Positions 12,666 through 26,985 of a DNA stretch of 60,000 nt are shown one piece after another. Under the pieces are notes generated by a model that saw only the letters and a program-made list of their open reading frames with translations, ran no database searches and was not told the origin of the DNA. Position 1 is the stretch's first letter; the number at the start of each line of letters is the position of its first letter. Origin of the DNA: Polytrichum commune. Taxonomy: Eukaryota; Streptophyta; Polytrichopsida; Polytrichales; Polytrichaceae. The position numbers and the translations under genes are program-made. The stretch is from assembly GCA_950295325.1 (NCBI GenBank), contig OX485808.1, positions 30,030,527 to 30,090,526 on the forward strand. The letters run 5' to 3'.

Positions 12666-13290
12666 CTACCACAAAGGATAATGCAAAGCGCTGAACTCAC
12701 TCCATAAAACATGATGCAACAAACATGGGATACATTGTTGGCATGGCAACATTCCAACCCCCGTCCCCTCACATAAGCCCAATGTTGACCCCATCCTTTT
12801 TACTTTCGAGAAACAAAATTTGAGACAATTTGAGACCAACGAACCAAGTTTAATTCTTCTCCCAAAACAAAGGAGGCCACCAATTCTTCGACAAAAGTCT
12901 GGCAACTCTCTTGATTGCATACTATGAAACCACTAAATCCTTGGAAGAGAAACCAACCTAAGCATGATCAACATAGTCCACATGAGGTGTCCTAGGAATC
13001 CAAATCACTTTCCTAGTGTTCTCCCTGGGATAAAGAAGGTTGTTGCCACCCCATCTTGGCATGTCAACGTTGGCAAGTGCCTCATCATAGATGGCAACCC
13101 TCCCTACATCTTGGAGAACTTTTTGTCAATAAATCTTAGTATAGTCAAGTAGAGCTTGCCAAATTGTTTGATGAATCTTCTTGATGTCCCATCTAGTGTT
13201 GTTAAAGGTAAGGTCATTCCTTTCAACCCAAATGGTCCATAAAGTGATTGGCCTATACCCAAGTCTCTAACAAAGCAAGGAATTCATGCT
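12666..13290 (-). mobile_element. LINE remnant (C-terminal region of a non-LTR retrotransposon)
   Basis: On the - strand, 13145–13255 reads TLWTIWVERNDLTFNNTRWD, then IKKIHQTIWQALLDY. This is typical of the segment following the zinc-binding RVT domain of plant LINEs. Continuing left, frames with stops give an eroded GGLP.../W-rich zinc-binding-like part to about 12700. No intact ORF, poly-A tail or target duplication was identified. It lies just upstream of the first readable ferroportin-like exon. Confidence 0.5.
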
Positions 13291-13299
13291 TAATGGTTA

Positions 13300-16200
13300 T
13301 CTTAGAAATGACAGTTGTATATTAATATCGCCTTTGGGCATGGATGTTTTAGGGAGTTTGAATAGACTTAGAAAATATGACCATGATAGATTGTGGGAAG
13401 GTATCATTTGAGAGGTGAACTTTGGATACAAAGTTTCTAGGTGCACATTCACCTACCTTTAGAAAATCCCCTTTAAAATATCATATGAATGTTAAAAAAA
13501 GAAAAGTCTGTAGGGGTGCCATATCATTGACTACATATTGTCTAACAAAACCCAAGTAGTTTCTACCTCCCACGTGACCCCCCTATCTCCCTACCTCCCT
13601 TCCTTCGTCTCCTAATTATCTCCTTCTCACTTCCTTCCTTCCTTCCTACCTTCCTTCCTTCACTAATAGTTATGCCATTCGTGGATTTTCCCTTGCTTTC
13701 ATATAAAATATCCTCATTGAAGCTCCAACAAGTTTCAAGATTATGATTGTGTTCAATGAAAAAAGTAGATGCATGCAAGGAGCGATGAAATAATCAAAGG
13801 AATATAAAACACATGCAACTATTAGTCAACACAAGAATGTTCATGATTATAGTTGTTAAAACAATAATCATGAGATCAAGTTGCTTTCACAGGCCATGAG
13901 CAATGGATATGAATCTAAAGTGGTACACCGTTTAATTGAATGTCACTTGCTATTTAATACTGCATAACGCTATAACTTCTTACTATACATTTCAATTTTT
14001 ACCAACATAGATTGAATAGGTTATACAAACATTATGCAACCTACATACATAAATGACTTTACTTGATAAAACATTTACATTATTAGCAAAAATTTATAGT
14101 GGTGATGAACTCCAAATAGTAAGTGACACTAAATACCATAAATGGTGTAGTTGAACTCAACCTTGAGATCATTTCCCCAACCTTGCTTGCCTGCTAGTCC
14201 CTTCTAATTCCTTCTTCTACTTTCTACCATTGGCCATTCCAATTAAATTTCTTAATATTTGTGGTGCCCCAACCCTCCGCCCCCAACCAATAGCGTTACA
14301 TGAATCAAGGCATGTATATAGGAGAGCCTTATGTTCAACACAACAACTGCACAATAACCTTCTCTAGTTTCACATAAACATGCTCCTTCGAGGCACTTGA
14401 ATGAAACCATCCATTTTTTTTTTTTACAAAAACCCGAATTCATTTTAGCGATTCTTAAGCATGTGTAAGGACGCTCTCTTTCTACTGTAATGTAAGCATG
14501 TCTTAAAACGGACACTTGTTGTACGATATGCCACACACAATCAGTGCAAAATGATTAGCAATTCCAAATCGTGTTTTTGGAATTTCTTAAGAAGAAAACC
14601 CTATTCATTGTGAATGTGAAGATTTTTTGGGATAATAATTTGTTGAATAGGGCCCTCTCAATTATCTTGAGTGTTACGTCTAGAATGGTGAACAAGTTTT
14701 TAACACATAGTCCAATCTTTTTTCAACACATGTGTTTTTGGTGTCCGTTCTTAGATTCACACACAACCATACATCGCTCAAATATGTTGTAGGTGTTTGT
14801 TTTAAGATTAGAGATTGTTTAGGCACATCCAACTTAGCTGCTTGAATAAATATGCTCAAAAATCAAGGTTTTCGTTGGACATAAAGCTTTCTTCCATCTA
14901 CCACGAATTAATTGAAGAGGTGTGTCCCCAATGGATCATTCTTAGGTTATCCGGATTACCAAAGAATCATTCCAATTGCATTGCAACCTAAATTGGCTAC
15001 TCAAGAATGTTATGTACCCAAGTTCACAAGATGCTCGACATGCCAATCGCCACTTGAATGTAGCCCAATATACGGCACACAAGGGATTTTAGAACACGCA
15101 TCGCACACCACAATAAGGTAAGTGGGTGTAATTTGGTTTGTTTTAAATGTTCCCCAACTTCTACCTATTTGATGTCAACAACAATTTGAAAACTTTTCGT
15201 GTTGCATTAGCAAACCTACAATGAAACATATGCAAAAATAAGATTGAAAATGAAGTCTCCCTTGATTTAGTTATGATTGTTAGAAGTGGATGTTTGTTGA
15301 TTTCTTAACTAGATACATAGGTCCTCCCAATTGTGTTCACTGTGGAGTGTAAAGTAGTTATTAAAAATTTGAAGATGTGGTCAAATCTCTTCTAAACATG
15401 TGTCTTTATGATGTTTGATCTTTGATCTTCACTGAACCACATGCCAATCAAACCTAGGGGTTCAATGAAGAGGACAAGCCTATTAAGACCCATCTACCTT
15501 ACATATCACAAGAATGTTTTGGTCAGTACTTTTCTACAATTCAAGTGGCTATAGAGTTTTGTATCAAAGTTTCTTATCATAAAAATTATATTCTTAAAAA
15601 GTGGCTCAAAGTCAAGGCCAGAAATACAAGAATTGGATCCTAAGCCATGCAAATTGCAAGCACTTTGTATGTAATGGGTGAAATTTGAGGATGAGATCCC
15701 AACTTGGAAGATCTCATAATGTGACTTGGGTCAAATCTTGAGTATCAAGTTTCAAGTTGGTGGACGTTCCTCTAAATTGGTGACGGGTTCCAAGTTGATG
15801 TTCCACTAAGGAAACACAAATTTTAAGTGCATTTCGTCCCGTGGACACTTCACTCTTCCTTCTATCTAGTGTGGGTTTCATTATTTTCAAGCTTTCGCAC
15901 TACTTTAGTTATCTTGATCTAATGTGGTACATATTATAGTATGTTGTCACATTATTAAGAAAAATAAAGAAATTAATGTAGTGTGCAAGACATTACATTT
16001 CATGATTTAATGTGTCAAGCTTACATTTGCACGCCTTAATCTCAAAAAAATCTAAAACACACTATTCACATCAACCTATGATGGCATCATGGTAGGATGC
16101 GGTTGTCTTGAGTTTTTTAGAGATGTTTTTTACTTTCAAACTACTAGTGACTGTGTGCAAGGAGCGGTGGCCAAACAATGGTGGCGTAAGCCCATGCAAT

Positions 16201-17156
16201 GACCCATACGAGCAATTGTTATTTGATTGAGCCACTTTATTTCACCAAATAACCTTCAATTAAAGTGGCTCATCCTAATATGTTGCACATTATTTAAGAG
16301 CCCACACTACATAAAACCAAGGGTGTAGTGTTGATACTTTATGAAGGAAACATGTCAAGTTTCATGCACACTTTTGTGAGCTGGAAATGGTATGTGATAG
16401 AAATGATAGGTTTTTTATTCTTCATGGAGTTTTCTAATCATAGATTTCACATGCTTTAACACATGAAAATCATTTCTTTTTTTATAAACATTTTTTAATT
16501 CATTTTTCTATTTGATAAATCTTACATCACCTTTATTGAAAATTGATTTGAAAATACATGTCAACGATTATTTTAGTGGACCTTGAAACTATCTCCAACT
16601 CATATGTTATATATTTAACTAAGTTATGAGTTAGACCCCCTCCTCCCATGCATTTTAGGACTTAACTAAACATGTTCAACCTCACAAACAATGTAGCCAA
16701 TAATTGCAGCACCTTAATGATAAAATTGAAGAAAGTACCAAACATTTGATCTATAAAAAAAATGTACAATTGTAACAAACTATTTGACCCAATATTTTCA
16801 AATAGTTACTAGTTAACTTGGAGTTTATTATTGAGCACCAAACAACTTACTAGCTAGTACCCCACCCCCAACTCTCATCATTCTCTTTAAAATGATTTTC
16901 AAGATTGATTTGCGTCAAACACCAAATGAGTTGACTTTTGAACCTTACAAGAATTTCATTACAAGTTTAATCAAACGTTAAAAGAATCAGATTCATTGCA
17001 TTTTTGTACAAGATGAACACCATCACAAGCAACGCCACTGAAAGGAAAGGGGAGGCAAAGGTCACTCAACGACCTCAGTAATGATTGTTGTTCAATAAGC
17101 TAGGAGAGCAGATTCATTGGACAAATAATGACATACTATTATATTAATTCAAGAAG
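13300..17156. other. No gene recognised
   Basis: AT-rich DNA without a convincing coding segment on either strand. It includes a pyrimidine-rich CCTT/CCTA microsatellite around 13570–13665 and a T-run near 14412. ORFs are short and look random. Confidence 0.5.
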
Positions 17157-17165
17157 AAAAATTAT

Positions 17166-18431
17166 GGAGGACGTTAAGTTCCCCCACAAACTTTTCGGGG
17201 GAGGAATATTCGGGTAGGGGCAGCCGTCTGTCCAAAAAATCAAGATTTTCAGGACCCGACCGAAAATTGTTGTCCGCCCGCTTGACTTCGAAAAAATCAT
17301 TGTCCTTGCATTCTTGAAGGCCAATTATCCACAAATCTCATATTGAGAGCACTTCATTTTCAAGGTCCCAAATCCAATATATATGTTCACTTCCATTGAG
17401 TAAGTAAGCAATTGACCGGGATTTCAGTTTCAAAGTGGAACTGTCAATTAAAGCATTTACTTAACTTGGAAGTCAAAAATATTACAAAATCCTCATTAGC
17501 ACTGAGGTTATCATTTTTGTGACTTACACCTAAAAGGGTCTTTGTTGTTCTAAAATGGAATTAGAGTAAGTGATTTATTTTCAATATTCTAAATTTTCTA
17601 AATTTTCATATTCTATAATAATTTAGTTAATACCTTCTACTCTCACAAATTTTCCATACGCATTTAAAGTAATTAAGTGTGATTGAATATAACTAAGTCC
17701 AATGAATTCTGATTAATCCTGATTAATTCTAATTAAGTCCAATTAAATCAGAAAGCATGCTTACCAAATTCATGAAGCCTAATTAATTATAATCATGACG
17801 TACTTCATTTAAATCCAGTACATATTATAATTTATAATCAATTAGGCTTAACTAATTTGGTGAGCATTTTTTCTGATGTAATTGGGCTTATCTAGGATTA
17901 ATCAGAATTAATTGGACTTAGTTATATTCAATCACACTTAATTACTTTAAATGCATATGTATACTTTGTGAAAGTAGAAGATATTAACTAGACTATAATA
18001 TTAAAGATAATAAACATTAATCACTAATTTTAGTTCCATTTGAGAATGACAAAGACCCTTTTAATGGTAAGTCACAAAAATTATAACCTCAGTGCTAATG
18101 AGGATTTTGTAACATTTTTGACTTCCAAGTTAAGTAAATGCTTTATTGGCGGTTTCACTTTGAAAATGAAATCCCAGTCAATTGCTTACTTACTCAATGG
18201 AAGTGAACATATATATTGGATTTGGGACCTTCAAGATGAAGTGCACTCAATATGGGATTAGTAATAAAGTGTCCTCCAAGAATGCAAGGGCAATGGTTTT
18301 TTTGAAGTCCGGCAGGCGGGCAACAATTTTTTGTCAGGTCCAGAAAATCTTGATTTTTTGGACAGGCGGATGCCCTTGCCTCGATATTCCTCCCCTACAA
18401 AGTTCGTGGGGGGGGGGACTTAACATCCTCC
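17166..18431. mobile_element. Foldback MULE-like element (1,266 bp)
   Basis: Long inverted arms meet in an AT-rich centre near 17800; the termini are GGAGGACGTTAAG... and ...CTTAACATCCTCC. Flanking 9-mers AAAAATTAT (17157–17165) and AAAAATAAT (18432–18440) agree at 8 of 9 positions, fitting the 9-bp target duplication of Mutator-like elements. No transposase is encoded. The family matches the elements at 7475–8388 and 23915–25479. Confidence 0.72.
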
Positions 18432-18440
18432 AAAAATAAT

Positions 18441-21400
18441 CACCCGGATGGTGACCCGTACTTCAACATCATGGGCCACATATTTGGTGGGTAGAGACCA
18501 AACTTCGCTTTCTCCATAAGTCTTGCAAGTTGCAAATCTCCCAAACCACTCTCAATGTTTTACTACGGGTTCATGGTCTACGTCTCCTTGTAACCACACT
18601 AGGCACATCCCGTGATGCAAGTTGAAATAAATTTTTGGACCACCACATGATAGGCTTGTCAAAGCACCATCTCTTGGTTACGTACCTTACTACTTAAATT
18701 TTGAATTGATGATTGGAAAAAAGGGATTGTTAAATTGACACACATTGGTTGAAACGACCACATAGACATATAGAAAAGCGTTGGCCAAGTTTATGAATTC
18801 TAACATACAACTAATACCTTGCTCTTCTCTTCATGTGTACAATGAAAAAATTGAATTCTCATTGGCCATATTGACTACATAACGCATCTTTGTGGTTGTT
18901 TTAACATACTACGTTGTTGGTTTAACAATCCCCCCAAAAAACCATGTGTATGGTATTGTGATACTAGGAGTATGTATTATTTAGGTCAGATATGGGAAGG
19001 GAGATAGGTAGCTTGACCAAACGGGAGAATTTGCATTAAAAAAGGAACACATAATAACCACTGGCCAATCGACATGTGTGGTAGACAATGAGTATGTAAT
19101 GAGAATGGTTGTTGTTGGCTCGGGGGGGGGTCACTCCCTCTCATATTAATGCATACACGTGCGCTCAAGACCTATTTATCGGGGGGTTATTTATCTTGTA
19201 GAAATGATTATAAGGCATGGTATTTTTCAAAATAAAGGTAAATGCTTGTATTTTAATACACCCTATCATTAAGTATAATTTTTTGAGGGAATCATTCAAA
19301 AATACCCGATTTTACTTAAACTGCCAAAGAAAATTGGAAAGGAGATTGCAATTCAAACAACGCACAAAAATTCTCCCTCCTGGCACGTAGGTAGAGAACA
19401 ATAACTCCACATTGGATACGTTCAAGCCAACCAGCCTGCGGAGTCATCCATCCAAGCTTTTTCAACAGAAAATTACCTCTTTTCATTCACTAGCACAAAC
19501 CATACCCTAGACCCGCTACCCCTAGTAATTGTCTCCACGCTATTTACATATACTAACTAGATAAAAGAGGCCATCATATGTGATGGTATTTTACATGTAA
19601 ACATGTTTCATTATTTTTAAACCCTCTAGATTATATTTACATTTTTTGCAAAATTTATCTACAGTGAATATATTAGACCGTATTTTTTATCGTATGTTGT
19701 TTCTACAATTTTCGCGGGTGAACCCCCCGAGGTTGTTGGTTTGAGTAATGTCTTGTGGTTCTTGTAGTTCACCGAAATGACTATGAATACCACTCATTGG
19801 TGCAAGAGCTAAGTTATATATATCACCACCCTCAACCTTTACTTCTAGAAAAGTTGACCTACAAGTGTGCTAGATTTTTATGTTACATCAATGGATTAAT
19901 GCAATTATTTTATTAAGGATTTTTACATAAATTTGAAGAGGTCAAGTATCTATTCGGCCCTTTATCATCATGTACATGTTATCTAAAACATCATGAGTTA
20001 TGTATTTCCATTATGTTTTATTTCTCAATGTGTGGCATGAGCCATACATAATGAGAAGATGCAAAAATGAAACGAGGATGACTTTACCTTGGTATGCAAG
20101 GTTCTTGCATAATATATAGACCCCCATGGTATTAAAAACAACAACATTGTTAAGTATCCATACCCTACTAGTATGTGAAATGTGAAATCTCATTATAGAT
20201 GTCATATTAATATCAACAAATATGACCAAACCAACATCAGTTTGGGCTTAGATTATTATTGCCTCTCGTACGGGAGCTTGTGGAAGGTCAAGGGTTGATT
20301 CACACGCTTTACACGACATTTTATGATATTTTCAATCTCACATGATGTGGAGGTTCTTGAAGTCTACTAGCTTTTCCACTTTTACAAATTAGAATGTTTT
20401 TGAAAAAATTTAAGATTTTAACTACATGACCTAACATGTTTTATTTCTCCAAAAAAAATAATCATTCGGATATACAATAGCCAAATTTGACCTCATCATG
20501 ATAAAATCCATACATATGCTACACATTTTGTGATTTTTATTTTCTGACATTTTAGGATTTGTAAATTCCATGTCTGCATTATTCAATTATCATTTCATGA
20601 TATATATATATATATATAGGGTAATAATATAGGGTAATAAGGTTTGGACAGCTAAGTTTGTCGTGGGTCAACTTTTAAGACCACACAAGGGCATGGGTGT
20701 GCACATACAAATTAATGGTCACTTTAAGGGAGCTAATTCAAAACGGCCTAATCAAACAGTTTTCCCATTTGTAATTTTGGCGATCAAGGAGAATTTGAAA
20801 TTTAGTATTGAAATTTACAACACCATGGATATACATTCATAATACCCAACTGCCACTATAAAATTCAATGATGTTTTTTTAATACTATACTCAGTACTTG
20901 GGTCAATAATGATTATGCCATGTTGAATTTTATGTTTCTAGCACAGTGTCCAGGGAGAATTTTGGGCATAATCAGTCAAAATCCGAGTGCTTTCAAGTCC
21001 AACCGGTTACATTCTTGTGATCTTTCGGTTTTTATTTATTAATGTGGGTATATTCCATAGATTCCCCTAAAGTGATGGATAATTTTCCTTGAAGACTTGA
21101 ACTTTGATTGGTTTTGTCTCATTGAACTCAACCGGTTCATCTGTAACTAGCGGTCAGTTTTCCCCGGCCATTGATCTAGCATGCACTTACCGAAAGAAAA
21201 ATGTATTTTGAAATATGGACACCCAAGTAATATAAATAAAAAGATAGAAAATCTTGATGATTTAGAGTTGGTTTGTATTAAATATGTTGGGACCCGCACA
21301 CAAGCAATGCCTACATAGCAACACACCTATTGTTGTAAAGAATTCTAACTTGCACCATTCACATGTAATTCACACAATGATGTCCAAAGTATGTGATTTG

Positions 21401-23364
21401 AATTGCACTATGTAGTCTCTTTGAGAACTCGCTAATCACTCAAAATTTAATTTGCATTAATATTCCAGTCTTTTGAAAATATTCAACTCTTTCTCCAAGT
21501 CTAATTAGTCTACCTCATTTAAGAGAGACTTTGCAGCATACTGTAGAGGTCTCTCAAATTCATCTATATTTGTGTTGGCATGTAGTTTCAAGGTGGGATA
21601 CTAGTGGGTCTTACCGAATGTGAGCATGACACATGGCAAGCTTGAAGGGAAAATCAATTAATTGTGTCGGAATAGAGAGCCCTCTATGGTGCTACCACTG
21701 GAGGTGCTTTACTAGCACGACCACCACATGTGGAAGCACACTAGTTTTTGTTAGTTATGTTAGCATTTGGTTCCCAATGGATTTGTTGGCTCCATCTTAC
21801 TTTTCACATCATAAAATCTTGGATACCCAAGACACGCAACAATCAACCCACATAACATTATTGAGCCATGTGGGTCAGCTCCATGACCTTGGAATATGCC
21901 AAGGCCCTCGAACAAACTAGAAATATTTGTTATTATTCATACATTCAGGCTGAACTTGGAAATTTAGGTGGATTTATACTCCTAGCACTATGCGCAGGAA
22001 TCCCAAGAATATTTGCAAAAAAAAATTCTTTGTCCCAACATTACATCCTATAAGTACTATTTATAGCACACTATCATTGAAAATACCAACACTCTACACA
22101 ATACTCTTACTATTCAAAGTGACACTATTCATTATTCTTATCGGCGTCAATTTCCAAGTTTCATCCCATGAAGGTAGGATAGTGCCGGCCCATGACATAT
22201 GCTGAATATAGAACGGGACACAATCATGCAGTTGAATAATGTTATGCATGTTTTGGAACGCTATGATTGCATTGCCCTCCGTATAAATGTGCTAATCATT
22301 AAAAAAGCTAAATGTAATTAATGCCAAGATAAATCAAAATTGATTGACCTTTATTACGATTGGCTAAAAGTGTGACTTTCATACCTTATGGACAAGGTCA
22401 AGAACAATCATCAAATTGACCTTCTCACCTACCCAAATAGTAAATTAATTAGGAAAGGAACAAAATTTCTAACCACTTCAAGATCCAAATATTGAAGTCC
22501 TTAATAGATCATTCCAAGCCATTTGGTCTAGATGATGTGCAACTTTATTAATCCAAAGTACAAGATACACAATTATAAATAAATAACAAAAATAACAAAA
22601 ATGCCTTGAAAAAGATATAGTTGAAAACGCTCACACCCACTTTTTGGCTTCATAAGAATTTGGGATATTTTAGTTGGTGTCTTTTGGAGATTTCTAGCAC
22701 AATCCCCACTTAACCTTGAAAAGAAGAACATACAATAAAGTCTCTCAAAAGTTCATGTTTTGGTAGGCAATTTTGCCCCATTTTTTATAATTAACAATTA
22801 CATTTAAGAAGCGTTCAATCGAGGTTGGAACCCCTCATTTTGGTGAATCGAAGTGGAGGTCAAGTTGATTGGCATGTTTGTTTTCCATGTTCCTTATTTC
22901 ATATAATTAACTACTAATTGTTCATAAGTTTCGCACATTGCTCATAAGTCACCACTCATCTCTTAGCATCCTTTCGTATTTGACGTTGAACAAGGGATTG
23001 TTATGTAAAAGTGAACACCTTGTCAAATAGTTGAGGTGTTTGACTTTTGCAAAAGGCAACCCCATAATTTTTCCGACAAGATGTTTGCTAAGAAATTCAC
23101 TTTTACATAACCATCCCTTGGCCAAAGTCAAACACCTCCACTTCATTTCACCAAAATTGGAGGTTCCAACACCAATTGAACACTCCATAAACATCATAAA
23201 TTCTCAAAAGTGCTAATATTTGCCATTTACTCGAGGGGAGGACATTCAATTTATCCCCAGCTCTGGCCACAGATGTGTCCTCACCTTGCCGAGCGTGTGT
23301 TGTGTGCCAAGACCTACGAAATGTATCATCGTGACTAAGTGCTCCATCCAAGTGAAGGCTGGCC
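18441..23364. other. No gene recognised
   Basis: AT-rich DNA with only short random-looking ORFs. It contains an AT dinucleotide run near 20600–20620 and, at 22730–23190, a degenerate inverted copy of the small repeat seen at 10680–10960. One segment at 21940–22055 reads ELGNLGGFILLALCAGIP and might be an exon, but I cannot assign it. Confidence 0.45.
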
Positions 23365-23602
23365 GGGGATTCGTGGCACTCACTTAAAATCATCCGTGCG
23401 GATGAAAAAAACACAGGAATCATCTAAATGGCTATTTTTGGGCAATTTGATTCCGGAAATAGAGTCAAAGGCCCCGAATTAGTCTAGTGTCGTCACATTC
23501 GAATGAATCGGCCCTCAACCCCATAGGGGGGCTTTTTTTATTGGAGCCACTTCATCCACGATATCTTGGATGGATGATTTTAAGTGAGTGCCACGAATCC
23601 CC
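23365..23602. repeat. 31-bp perfect inverted repeat
   Basis: 23365–23395 (GGGGATTCGTGGCACTCACT...) is repeated in reverse complement at 23572–23602, with a 176-bp loop. It may be the stem of a small foldback element; no target duplication was found. Confidence 0.65.
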
Positions 23603-23914
23603 AGCCGTGAAGGCTCAGTGTTTGCAGGCACTTTGTACGATTTCAACATCAGGTCAATACAATGTTCTGGCCTCTCACATGTGAGCCAGCTCCCCTCAAT
23701 CCAGATCAGAAAGGATTTATACTAAAGGATCAAGCAAACCGGTTCAACTACTAGTTTACTTTCTGCTAAGTGTTGAGGTGGGAACACTGCTGAGGCGATT
23801 GCAAGAAGATTTCTCTGAAATTGAGATGAGTCTACATCAAGAGGTACTACCCTTGTATGCATACAAGAGTTACCTTTTATGGAGTGTCTTGCATACATTT
23901 TGAGGGATATTCCA

Positions 23915-25479
23915 GGCTAGGGTGAACCAACTCCCACACTCGTACCTTCGGGGGATGAAGGCCTTGCGGATGACACTGAAAATGTCATCCTTCTTTATGG
24001 GAAAGCCCTCCTTTAGAAAGCCTATCTTTATGGCATGGGAAATATAGGGAGGATGTTAAGTACCCCCCCACGAACTTTTCGGGGGGAATATTATGTCAGG
24101 GGCAGCCCCCCCGACATTTTTTCTGCACCCGACCGAAAACTGCTGCCCGCCCGCCCGATTTCGAAAAAACTAGTGTACTTGCATTTTTGAAGGCTACTTG
24201 TCCACAAATCCCATATTGAGTGCACTTCATTTTCAAGGTCTCAAGTCCAATATATATGTTCACTTCCATTGAGTAAATAAGCAATTGACTAGATTTCATT
24301 TTCAAAGTGAAACCGTCAATAAAGCATGCAATTAACTTGGAAGTCAAAAACATTACAAAATCCTCATTAATACTGAGGTTATAATTTTTGTCACTTGCAA
24401 TTGAAAGGGACCTTGTCATTCTTAAATGAAACTAAAATTCATGATTTATTTTATTTTAATATAATGTATTATAGTATAATATTTTTAATATATTCTATAT
24501 AATAGTATTATAGTATATAGTATATAGTATATATTATATATTTAATACCTTCTACAATCACAAAGTTTTCATACGCATTTAAACTAGTAAAGTAAGATTG
24601 AATGCAACTAAGTCTAATAATTTCTGGTTAATCCTAATGAATCGTATTCAAGCCCAATTAAATCAGAAAATATGCGTACCAAATTAATTAACCCTAATTA
24701 ATTATAAAATGTACTTACTGGAATTAGTCATGATTTAAATGAAATTAACTCCAGTAAATATAATTTATGATTAATTAGGCTTAATTAATTTGGTAAGCAT
24801 ATTTTCTGATTTAATTAGGATTAAATCAGAATATATTAGACTTAGTTGCATTCAATCTTACTTAACTAGTTTAAATGCATATGGAAACTTTGTGATAGTA
24901 GAAGGTATTAACTATATTATATTAAAATATTAAAAATAAATAAATAAATCATAAATTTTAGTTTCATTTTAGAATGACAAGGTCCCTTTCAATTGTAAGT
25001 GACAAAAATTATAACCTCAGTATTAATGAGGATTTTGTAATGTTTTTGACTTCCAAGTTAATTGCATGCTTTATTGACGGTTTCACTTTGAAAATGAAAT
25101 CTAGTCAATTGCTTATTTACTCAATGGAAGTGAACATATATATTGGACTTGAGACCTTGAAAATGAAGTGCACTCAATATGGGATTTGTGGACAAGTAGC
25201 CTTCAAAAATGCAAGTACACTAGTTTTTTCGAAATCGGGCGGGCGGGCAGCAGTTTTCGGTCGGGTGCAGAAAAAATGTCGGGGGGGCTGCCCCTGACAT
25301 AATATTCCCCCCGAAAAGTTCGTGGGGGGGGTACTTAACATCCTCCCTATATTTCCCATGCCATAAAGATAGGCTTTCTAAAGGAGGGCTTTCCCATAAA
25401 GAAGGATGACATTTTCAGTGTCATCCGCAAGGCCTTCATCCCCCGAAGGTACGAGTGTGGGAGTTGGTTCACCCTAGCT
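23915..25479. mobile_element. Giant-palindrome MULE-like element (1,565 bp)
   Basis: Nearly the whole element is an inverted repeat centred near 24700. Termini GGCTAGGGTGAACC and GGTTCACCCTAGCT are reverse complements except for the outermost base. The 9-mer GATATTCCA flanks both sides (23906–23914, 25480–25488), as expected for a Mutator-like insertion. The arms (over 500 bp) are almost identical, so mirrored 107-codon frames at 24096–24419 (-) and 24974–25297 (+) arise by symmetry. Compared with 17166–18431 the arms carry about 136 bp more at each end beyond the shared GGAGGATGTTAAG border. Non-autonomous: no transposase. Confidence 0.82.
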
Positions 25480-26606
25480 GATATTCCAGGGGTGGTCTTT
25501 CTTTGAGCAGGAATCTGTCTTGCTATCGGTTCTACCTCAGTACTACAAGTTCCAAATATATAGCAATGGCTCATGCGGACGGGTCTGTCTAAACCTCCTC
25601 TACGAGCGTAACACGGAGCCCTTTCGCGGGCAGGGGCAGCCCGTCGCTCCCCGACCCTCCCTCTCCCCGACCCTGGCCGTCCCGAGCCTTGGCCGCCCGC
25701 CCGCTCATCCACCGGGATGAACTTTCATCCCGTCGCACTTACTCTCGGGTCTCGCGCTTACTCTCAGTGAGCCCACCCGACCACCAGGAGATCACACTCA
25801 AACAGATTAGGAGATTAGGGGGTCGATCATTTCGCGGCGTGGAGATCGGGGCTTCGAGAGACGCATGGAGGTTGCGTTGCTTCTTCTGTTTCTGCAAAGC
25901 TCGAAGCCATCTTCAAGGAGGCGACCATCGCGATGATCAGGTTTGAGAACGAGCACCTGAACACGTAATCCGAGCTCAGGTCCGCGCTCTAGCGGCGATT
26001 CGCATCGAGCCCCACTCACGGGGTCAGTCAGAGAGATTGGCTCCGGGAACCATTTCGCGGTGTGGAGATCGGAGTGTTGTCGGGCTTACAGGGATCCCGG
26101 TCTCAACTTGGATTCGCTAATCACCTCGCACTAATCAACCCAATTCAGCGGTTGAAAATGGCATGAATTTGAGGTGCTTTGAGTGTCAAGTTCACTGCAG
26201 AGTGTCAAGCTTCGATTGATTTTCACAGAAATCTTTATGTGAAGAAATCCTTCCTGGGGTTGCCAAGACGAAAAGGAACATTTTGTTTTCGAGCCAAGAC
26301 CTTCACATAAGAGTGTTATCCGGGAGTGGCAATCGAAATGGCACTTTGATGCAAAGATTGCATCCAAAACCATGCAAGACAATATTGTGCAATTTCATTG
26401 AGCCATTCTGATTTGGTGAGAAACAGCATGTGTGAAGGCTTAAGTACAACTGAATATTTTAAGATAAGCTCATAAGAGGGTGAGGAGTAATAGGAACTTG
26501 CCTTTTGACTAGGCTCGCCATCTTTTCCTACAAATACGTACCCTAACTCTTGGAGATTTGTTCCTCGAGTCTCAATAAAAAGGGAATGTTGAAAGTTTGT
26601 TTTGTT

Positions 26607-26985
26607 GAAAATTTGAATGCCTGCAACAACCATCATAAACACGGGAATAGGTAGGTTGATTCTCTCTGACAAGAGACATATTTCTTCTTGAACCTGATCG
26701 ATCGATTGCCTACCCAAATTATTTAGTTGACCATATGACATTTTCTGAGTGATGTGAATGTGCTTGAAAGTGTGGTTCACCATACGAAACTTCAGGTGGA
26801 AAATATAATCTCTTCTGATTATAGTGATTATATTTTAAGGTGAAGAAATTGTGAATGCTTGCACAAACCATAAACAAGGGAGTACATATAGAGTCTCTCT
26901 GACACATTTCCCTTTGAAGTTGTCAATCTTGTAGGCAATTTCATTCAACCATATGACATTTTCTGAGTGGTGAATGTGAGAGTAA
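26607..26985 (-). repeat. Diverged tandem duplication inside the Pack-MULE
   Basis: About 26607–26761 and 26842–26981 are diverged direct copies, both ending near CATATGACATTTTCTGAGTG. A 155-codon frame runs through this area on the - strand (26316–26783), but I do not recognise the protein and it may be intronic captured sequence. Confidence 0.45.

Noticed and set aside
24096-25297. Pair of nearly identical 107-codon ORFs (SDKNYNLSINEDFV...)
   Set aside because: They are mirror images in the arms of a palindrome and recur eroded in the sister elements; no domain or splice support.
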